Assembly (NCBI RefSeq): GCF_900240245.1
Contig: NZ_OESQ01000001.1
Span: 986,712 to 1,050,711 of the forward strand
Direction: 5' to 3'
Length of the DNA: 64,000 nucleotides
Source of the DNA: Lachnoclostridium edouardi
GTDB lineage: Bacteria; Bacillota; Clostridia; Lachnospirales; Lachnospiraceae
Part shown: in pieces, positions 28,478-37,000 of the stretch
Numbering within the stretch: the first letter of the stretch is position 1
How the letters are laid out: the number at the start of each line of letters is the position of its first letter
Program-made: the position numbers and the translations under genes
The notes under the pieces: generated by a model
The model's input: only the letters and a program-made list of their open reading frames with translations
What the model was told of the DNA's origin: nothing
Database searches by the model: none

Positions 28478-30581
28478 ATTGCTTCAAATCCTTTCCCAAC
28501 AGAATTTTTCCTGTTTTCTGCATCTCGTACTGGGCGGCTTTTAAAATTTCCTTCATGCCAATCTGGCATTTTTTATCTGCCGCCATAAATGCGGCGTAAA
28601 CCGCAATATTTTTAATGCTTCCTCCGGCCAGCTCCAGATTATCTCCCAGAAAATCATAATCCATATCCTGACTTACAGGAGCTTTTTTGGGAATTGTTAC
28701 CTTCCATATTTGTTTTCTGGCCGCTGCATCTGGAAATTGAAACTGAATAATGTATTTCATTCTCCTCATAAATGCCTCATCAATATTTTTCAGATAATTG
28801 GTGGCCAGAATTGTCATTCCCTCGTACTCCTCCAGCCGCTGCAGCAAATAGGAGGTCTCTAAGTTGGCATACCTGTCGTTGGAGCTTTTTACTTCTGTTC
28901 TCCGTCCAAACAAGGAATCCGCCTCGTCGAAAAACAAAATGGCGTTGCTGATCTCTGCCTCTTTAAATACAGCCGCCAGGTTTTTCTCAGTTTCCCCTAC
29001 ATACTTGCTTACCATCTGAGATAAGTCAATTTTGTACAGCTCCAGCTTCAGCTCTTTAGAAAGAATCTGAGCCGCCATGGTTTTTCCTGTTCCGGGAGGA
29101 CCGGCAAAAACAACAGTGACCCCCCTGCCGTAAGCCACAGTGCGGCCAAAGCCCCATTCTTCATACACGGTGTATTTATTCTCCATCTGAGAACAAATGT
29201 GACTTAAAAGCTGTTTCTGTGAATCTGGCAAAATCAGCTGATCCCATGTATACCCACTGTTAATTTTTGTAGCTCTTTCGTAAAGCTGATGGTCAATCTG
29301 CGCAAAGCAGGACTCGTAAAGGGACGGCTCCTCCCCCTCCAAAATCCTGCAGCTATTTTTATAATGGTTTGCTGCTGCTTTAATCTGGCTTGGAAGAAAA
29401 AGGAATTTAGCTGCCAGCCTGTCTCTTTCCTCTGTACTGATTTGGTACTTTTCCATATAGTGATCCCATATCTGCTTTCTTTCCTCAAAAGAAGGATTTT
29501 CTATATGGACAGGCAGCAGCTCTATGGCGCCCCTTTGCCTTTTTCCAGGTTTGTCTTGAGATAAAATAAAAATAGGATCTGGACAAAACTTTATTTCTTC
29601 CCAGAATATTTCTGCCATATCTTTTTCCAGGCTTTCATAATGCTCTGCTGCCAGAAAGCTGTCTGTTAAAATTGCCTCCCGCACAGCGCGGCGCACATCT
29701 GACTGAATTTTTTCTTTGCTCCCTGTAATTTTGTCAGTCTCCAGTACAATAATTCTTTTTTTCTCATTGGCTGACAGCTGTCTTAACAGCTCTTTCTTTC
29801 CACATCCGTTTTCCCCCCAGAGGAAAACAGCTTTTCTGTTGTCTGTATTTGCTCTGACCTGGCTGCAGTCCTTATTTTCACCTATGCCGCATAAGCTGCA
29901 GGCCTGTATAAGTGCAGAAAAGGCCTTGCTCTCCTCCTTCGTCTCCCTGTCTCCTTCCGGCTCAATGGTTATGCTGATTTGTCCTAATCTTTCGTCTGGA
30001 TATTGATTGCCTAAAATATAGCCTGCGATTCGCTGGTCCAATATTACTTCTCTGTCCCAGAAGGATTCCTGCTCTTTTCCCCAGCTTTCATCCAGCATAT
30101 ATCTGGCAAACGGGGAATTCTCAGTAAGCTCCTCCCTGATTGAGTTTCTCACCAGCTGGTTTAGGCCCATAATTCTGGCGCCTACCTCCATAACCGGCCT
30201 TGTTTTTTTGCCGCTGCCGTTAAGCCAGGAAAAAATTTTCCCGTATACTCCCTCAAACTCCGGAAGCGCTGCCAGAAATAAACAGATTTCTTCTGCCACA
30301 CTTAGACGGAAACGATATCCCAGGCTGCCCAGAAAAACAATTTCTCTTCCCTGCCGGCTGTTAATCTCATTAATAAGAGAACGCAGTTCCTCATCATCTG
30401 CCATTTGATAATCTGAGCTTGATGAAAACAAGGCGTCTAACGCTTTTCTTCCGTCCAACTCTGGAATACCTACTCCCTTTACATTTCTCTCCTCATACCC
30501 TAAGACCTTCAGTCTCCTGTCAGCCCACCCTTTTAATCGAAGGAGATATTCATAATTGTCAAGAAATCGTTTCCTGTCCAT
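28452..30581 (-). CDS. AAA+ ATPase of the contractile-injection (Afp15/Pvc15-like) type
   Basis: 709 residues. The N-terminal 230 residues are an alpha-rich region. A first, atypical P-loop domain carries FLWGENGCGKKELLRQL near 250. The main AAA+ domain starts near 480: AGPPGTGKTMAAQILS (Walker A), ILFFDEADSLFGRR (Walker B), ILATNYLKNID (sensor 1) and an arginine finger in FMRRMKYI. Such FtsH/VCP-like ATPases are a standard gene of extracellular contractile injection loci, where they help assemble the particle or load it. It is the downstream boundary of the recognisable structural genes and leads into the two receptor genes. Confidence 0.82.
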   Translation of the reverse strand: MDRKRFLDNYEYLLRLKGWADRRLKVLGYEERNVKGVGIPELDGRKALDALFSSSSDYQMADDEELRSLINEINSRQGREIVFLGSLGYRFRLSVAEEICLFLAALPEFEGVYGKIFSWLNGSGKKTRPVMEVGARIMGLNQLVRNSIREELTENSPFARYMLDESWGKEQESFWDREVILDQRIAGYILGNQYPDERLGQISITIEPEGDRETKEESKAFSALIQACSLCGIGENKDCSQVRANTDNRKAVFLWGENGCGKKELLRQLSANEKKRIIVLETDKITGSKEKIQSDVRRAVREAILTDSFLAAEHYESLEKDMAEIFWEEIKFCPDPIFILSQDKPGKRQRGAIELLPVHIENPSFEERKQIWDHYMEKYQISTEERDRLAAKFLFLPSQIKAAANHYKNSCRILEGEEPSLYESCFAQIDHQLYERATKINSGYTWDQLILPDSQKQLLSHICSQMENKYTVYEEWGFGRTVAYGRGVTVVFAGPPGTGKTMAAQILSKELKLELYKIDLSQMVSKYVGETEKNLAAVFKEAEISNAILFFDEADSLFGRRTEVKSSNDRYANLETSYLLQRLEEYEGMTILATNYLKNIDEAFMRRMKYIIQFQFPDAAARKQIWKVTIPKKAPVSQDMDYDFLGDNLELAGGSIKNIAVYAAFMAADKKCQIGMKEILKAAQYEMQKTGKILLGKDLKQYGYLLEED

Positions 30582-30602
30582 CTAAGTTCCTTTTCCTCTC
30601 TA

Positions 30603-31043
30603 TTACAAGGTTTTTAAAAATTCTTCTTTTCCTTCCTCTCCGCCGTGAATCGCCTGAAGCAGTTTTGGAAAATAATTGTCAAAAGACATAATATTGGCGT
30701 AAATGCACTGGGCCAAAGCCGGCTTTTCATCTTCCTCGCCAAAAAAATCTACATATGTTTTAAAATGAATTTCTCCTGTCTCATAATCCATCTCAAAGTT
30801 TCCCACCTTCAGCCCATAATTAATTCTGGTGAGCACCTCCGCCATATAAGGGATTTTCTCCTTTGGCGCGTTTACCGGACAAAGAGAATAGTAGCAGAAC
30901 CTTTTTTCCTCCTCCAAAATCTTGCAGAAGGTCTGCCATGTTCCGTTTTGGCTGTCTGCGTCAATTTTAATCATTCCGTTCCATTCCTGAATACTCCATC
31001 TTGCTTCCTCTGCAATGGATTTTACTGTTTCTGTTATACTCAT
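30603..31043 (-). CDS. YbjN-domain (secretion-chaperone-like) protein
   Basis: 146 residues, acidic. The order of strands and helices and motifs such as EKRFCYYSLCPVNAP, VLTRINYGLKVGNFEMD and GEIHFKTYVDF fit the YbjN family, whose fold is close to type III secretion chaperones. It lies 5 bases after the 2649-residue gene, so it may be the chaperone for that giant protein. That partnership is inferred from position and fold only. Confidence 0.65.
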   Translation of the reverse strand: MSITETVKSIAEEARWSIQEWNGMIKIDADSQNGTWQTFCKILEEEKRFCYYSLCPVNAPKEKIPYMAEVLTRINYGLKVGNFEMDYETGEIHFKTYVDFFGEEDEKPALAQCIYANIMSFDNYFPKLLQAIHGGEEGKEEFLKTL

Positions 31044-31048
31044 AATCT

Positions 31049-34000
31049 TTATGCTCCTTCTGTTGGTCTTGCTTCAATGAAATCATTCTCTGCGTTTTTA
31101 AGCTTTTCCAATTCCTCTTTTATCTTATATTCTCTGATTGTACTGGAAATTTCTTTAAATTTATCGCGCTGCCCGCCTAACTCTTCTGCAGGCACAGCTA
31201 AAAATCCGTCAATCTTCCCTTTTAGCTGGAGAACCCGCCCCTTTTCTTCTAATGCGGCATTTCTGCTTTCTTCAGCCTTCTGAAACGGCCGGAATTTTTC
31301 TTCATAGTTTCTCACAGCTTCTCTTTGTCTTTCTCCTGCTGCTCGAATCATAGCACTTGTATAGGCCAATATTCCCTGCTCGCTCTTTCCAAAAACCTCT
31401 GTGTCCCTGCCGGAGCCCTTCGGGCCTTCTGCCAGCTCCTTATCCTTCATCATCTGCTCCTGCATTTTTTCCTTTTGGTATTCATTTTGAGTATTATATA
31501 TAGTGTGGTATGATGTTTCTGTATACAAATATGGATTTAAGGTTTTTTCCAGATCATATTTGCTTTCTAATGATCCTAAAATATTTGTAATAATCTGATT
31601 ATGCTCTGTACTGTCGTGACTTTGGGATGCATCCTGCCATCCAGGAATACTTTGGCATCTGCTCCAAATGGCTTTTATGTCTTTTTCGCTGGCCAGTGCT
31701 GATAAATCTGTAATTTTATTCAGCTTTTCTATTTCATTCTGACAATTTTTGCCTGACTTCCTGCCTTCTGGTTGTTCTGCAAAATATTTTTCATTCTGGC
31801 CTATTAATGTTACTATCATTCTTTTTACATATCCCAGATAAACTTCTCTGTATTCTTTTCTGTATAAATGTTTTATATTATCAATTTCCTTGCTATAGGC
31901 GCCGAAAAACTGTTTTTTATGCTTCTCCTCCGCCTCTTTTTTTGCCAGAGCATATGTTTTTTCCGCAATTTCTTTAGAAAGCTGGATTTCTATAAAGCTT
32001 TCTCCTGTTCCTAAAAGGGCTTGATTGCTTTCTTTGGTCAGCGTCTCGATCCTTTTACTCAGCAAGGTTAAATTTTGCTCATAAAGCTCCGCCAGCCTCT
32101 TGATTTGATTTACAACTGCCTGGGCAGCCTCCCCGCCTGAAGTCCCCCACAGTACATCTTGGTCTAGTAAAGCGTCCTCCGCCTTTTTTCTTTCCTCCTC
32201 TAAGTTTAACAAATTTTCCAGTTTTTCCTCTGACTGCTTATCAGGCAGCTGTGCTATGTCCTGGTCTGTAGTAGTAATTTTTGTATCTTCTAGACTTCCC
32301 TTTTCAAGAGTTTTTCCGCCTAAAATAACACTTTTTTTCGGCTCTTCAATTTTCAGGTTATTTCCGTCCCAGAATAGGGCTCCTGACAATTCTAAATTTC
32401 CTAAATTCCAGACTCCTAAATTTTTTTGACATAAGGTCCGTTCTTTAAAAAATAATAGCTTTGCCTTAACGTATGCAGATAATACAAACTCTGCCTGGGC
32501 AGCCATTTTATATGTAACTCTGCCGTTTTGTACCTTTAGTTCTGTACCTGTCTTGTGAACCTTTACATTTAAACCTGATAATGCAGACAGATTAAGTCCC
32601 AGCTTTGCCAGTACTCCCGCCTCCAAGGAAGCTATTTTGCCACCCAGACCAACATGCAGATTCGCGCCTATCCAGGCATTTGCATCTAATTTTACCTGTC
32701 CGTCTAATCCATAGATGCTGCCGTCATTCTCCTGCCCGCTGCCTTGATTTTCCTTCTGTGCTCCCACCTGTCCGGCCAGCTGAAAGCCAGCGCCTACGGC
32801 AAGCCCGCCGCCTACATAAACTCCAGGCAGCATAGGAATAGGCACATTTACATCAACGCCTATTATTCTAGGCGCCTGAAAACCGCCGCTTTCTTCTGTG
32901 ACATTTACTCCATGGGAATCCTCATCCTTTTCGCCGGCTCCTACTGCTTCACCGTCCCCAGGATATTGCCATTTCAAGTGTCCTTCTACACGATTGTTTC
33001 CAAAGTCCACCAACATTCCCAGATTATCTGTGCCAATGTTAATTGAAGCAGGATTAAATATAAATCCGTTGTACGCTAAACCTGTTCCCTGCTCATAAGA
33101 AACCTGTCCTACAGTAACGCCTACTTCTTTCAAATTCAAAAATCCCGCCACATTACTTAGGGGGCCGATACCGTCCGCTGAGCCTCCTGCAGAAAACTTC
33201 AAATTCTGGGCAGAAATCTTTTTTTGTTTTGGAGATAAATTGATTTTTTCTGACTCAGCATTAATCAGACCATTTTTAATGTTCAGCTTTGCCTGCTCAA
33301 CAACAGTGTCCCCTAAATTATCTCCATAAACAGATAAGCTGGCTTTGTCTGCCGTTATATTAATAATATTTTTAATATCTGCACCTACTCCTGCTGTCAA
33401 AATAACTGACACAGGGGCAGAGTTTGTTTCTGCTCCTTCTGCTGCTCCTCCCTTTTCAGCTGACGCCTCCACGCCAGTCAGCTTAAAACCAGAAAAAAGC
33501 TCCAAATCCCCCTGGACTCCGCCTTGTATTTTCTTAAAGTCAAAGCCTGTCTCTTTATTGTATTTTAACTCCTCGCCTGACAAAATAAGGGTTTTGCCCA
33601 TTACTAAAATATTTCCAGTAGCCGTTTGAACAAAAAGCCCACTTTGGTCGTAACTTCCATTTTCTACCTTAGTGTTCATTAATACATTTCCAAGACTAAA
33701 GGACAATTCTCCACTAAGTCCCTGTAATGAAAAAGCTTTTTCTTCATACTTCAGGCTGCCCACTTTTACATCTGCCTTTGTTCCGCCGGATGTAGAAAAG
33801 CCCATTATTAAATCAGCTGCTGAAAGCGCCTTACTTTCTCCTGAGTAATCTGCCTTTCCCACTTCACCATAAACCGTATGATTATCTACATCTAAGACAG
33901 CGTTTTCCATGTGAGCCTCAGCAAGAGTATTTCCTGATACTGAAACCTTAGCATTTTTTGCTGTCAGACTGAATTTTTCTTTTTTGGCCTCCACTCCTGC

Positions 34001-37000
34001 TTCCACAGTAATTGATATAGGGGAGGCTCCGTTTTCTCCTGCTCCTGTTTCTCCTTTGACTGCAGATACTTTTCCTTCTGTTAAATTAAATCCGGAAAAC
34101 ACCTGCAGATTTCCCTCTAATTTTCCCTCCAGCTTCTTAAAGTCAAAGCCTTCCGCCTTATTGTATTTTAAATCTTCTCCCAGTAAGGTAACTGTTTTAT
34201 CCATCACTACAATATTTCCTGAAGCTGACTGGATAAAAAGGCCATTCTGATCATAGCTTCCATTTTCTACCTTTGCATTCATTAATATACTTCCAATGCC
34301 AAAGGATAAATTACCGCCAATTCCCTGAAGAGAAAAAGCCTGTTCCTCATATTTCAGGCTTCCCACCTTAATATTAGCTTCTGTACCGTTAGATGTAGAA
34401 AAACCGGCCGTTAAATCAGAGGCTGATATCATATGGTTCGCTTTTGAATAGTCCACATTTCCCACTGTGCCATGGACCGTATTGTTATCTATATCCAAGG
34501 CTGCGTCTACAATGTGAGCGTCGTTTATGCCGTCGCCCAGTATTGTAAATTTTGTATTTTTTGCTGTCAGGCTGAATTTTTCTTTCTTAGCCTCCACCCC
34601 TGCTTCCACAGTAACTGATATAGGGGAGGCTCCGTTTTCTCCTGCTCCTGCTTCTCCCTTGACTGCAGATACCTTTCCTTCTGTCAGATTAAATCCGGAA
34701 AATACCTGCAAGTTTCCTTTGACTTCCCCTCCAAGAGTTTTAAAATCAAAGCCTGCTTCCTTGCTGTATTTTAATTCTGTCCCTGACAAGGCTATATTTT
34801 TCCCCAACGCCAAAATATTTCCGTCAGCTGACTGTACAGAAAATCCGTTTTGGTCATAACTTCCGTTTGACACATTGGCTGTCATGGACAAGCTTCCAAG
34901 GCTGAAGGACAAATCTCCTTTCAGACCCTGAAGGTTAAAATCCTGTTCCTCATACTTCAGGTTTCCCACCTTAATATTAACTTCTGTGCCGTTAGCTGTG
35001 GAAAAACCGGCTGTTAAATCAGAGGCTGATATCATATGGTTTGCTTTTGAATAGTCCGCATTTCCCACTGTGCCGTGGACTGTATGATTATCTATGTCCA
35101 AGGCTGCGTCTATAATATGGGCGTCGTTTATACCGTCCTTTAACGCTGTAAACTTTGTGTTTTTTGCTGTCAGGCTGAATTTGCCATTTTTAGCCTCCAC
35201 CCCTGCTTCCACAGTAACTGATATAGGGGAAGCTCCCCCTGCTGCTTCTCCGTTTTCTTCCTGTCCTGCTTCCAAAGCAGCTCCTTTAACTGCAGATATT
35301 TTTCCTCCTGTCAGAATAAATCCAGGAAATACTTCTACATTTCCCCCTACTTCTCCTTCCAGAGTTTTAAAGTCAAGGCCTGCATCCTTGCTGTATTTTA
35401 ATTCTGTCCCTGACAAGGCTATATTTTTTCCCAACGCCAAAACATTTCCAGTAACTGTCTGAACAGAAAATCCGCTTTGGTCATAGCTTCCCCCTGTGAC
35501 CCCTGCTGTCATAGACAGGCTTCCAAGGCTAAAGGATAGATACCCTTTGATTCCTTGAAGAGCAAATGCCTGTTCCTCATATTTCAAACTGCCAACATTC
35601 ACATCCGCCTTAGGGCCGCCAGTTACAGAAAAGCCAAGGGCCAGCCCTGCTGCCGAAAATGCTTTGCTTTCTCCTAAATAATTTACATTCTCCGCTTTTC
35701 CATAAACTGTATGATTATCTATATCTAAAGTAGCATTTTTAATCTCAGCAGAACTTAAAATATTTCCTGTCACTGTAAACTGGGCATTATCTGCCGTCAG
35801 GTTGAATTTTCCCCTCTTAGCCTCCACTCCTGCTTCCACAGTGACTGATATAGGGGAGGTCCCGTTTTCTCCTTCTCCTGCCTCTCCTTTAGCTGCAGAT
35901 ACTTTTCCTCCCAATAAAGTAAATCCGGGGAAGATCTCTGTATTTCCTTCAATCGCCCCTCCAAGAGTTTTAAAATCAAAGCCTGCTTCCTTACTATATT
36001 TTAAGTTCGTTCCTGATAAATTAATATTCTTTCCCAGTACAGAAATATTTCCGGCTGCCGACTGAACAGAAAATCCATTTTGGTCGTAGCTTCCCCCTGT
36101 GATCTTGGCGGTCATAGATGTGCCGCCCAGGTTAATAGACAAATCCCCGCTAATACCTTGAAGGGAAAAGGCTTTTTCCTCATATTTCAGGCTTCCCACA
36201 TTCACCTTAACTGCCGTACCTTTTGCTGTAGAAAAGTCAACTGATAAATCAGTGGCTGATATTACATTATTCTCCTTTGAATAATCTAAATTTCCCACTT
36301 CACCGTGAATTGTGTTATCTATATCTAAAATGGCATTTACAATATGGGCGTCATTTACGCCGTCGTCTGACACTGTAAATTTTGTATTTTTAGCTGTCAG
36401 GCTGAACTTTCCGTTTTTAGCCTCCACTCCTGCTTCTAAGGTTACTGATATAGGGGAAGTCCCTCCTGCTCCTGCCTCTCCTTGTTCACCCTGTACCTCT
36501 CCCGAATCGGCGCCTTTACTTACAGATACTTTTCCTTCTTTCAGCGTAAATCCGGAGAATACTTCCACATTTCCTTCTACTCCTCCTTCCAGAGTTTTAA
36601 AGTCAAAGCCTGCGTCCTTGCTGTATTTTAATTCTGTTCCTGATAAGGCAATATTCTTTCCCTTTACTGAAATATTTCCGGTGGCGGACGGAACAGAAAA
36701 TCCGCTTTGATCGTAGCTTCCGTCTGTAATCCCGGCCGTCATAGACAGGCTTCCAAGGTTAAAGGACAAATCCCCGTTTAATCCCTGTAGGAAAAAAGCC
36801 TGCTCCTCATATTTCAGACTTCCCACATTAACATTAACTTCTGTACCTTCTGCTGTGGAAAATTTAGCTTTCAAATCAGAAGCTGATATTATATTATTAG
36901 CTCTTGAATAGTCTACATTTCCTGCTTCACCATAGATTGTGTTATTATCTATATTCAAAGCTGCGCCTACAATCTGGGCGTCGTTTATACCGCTGCCTGA

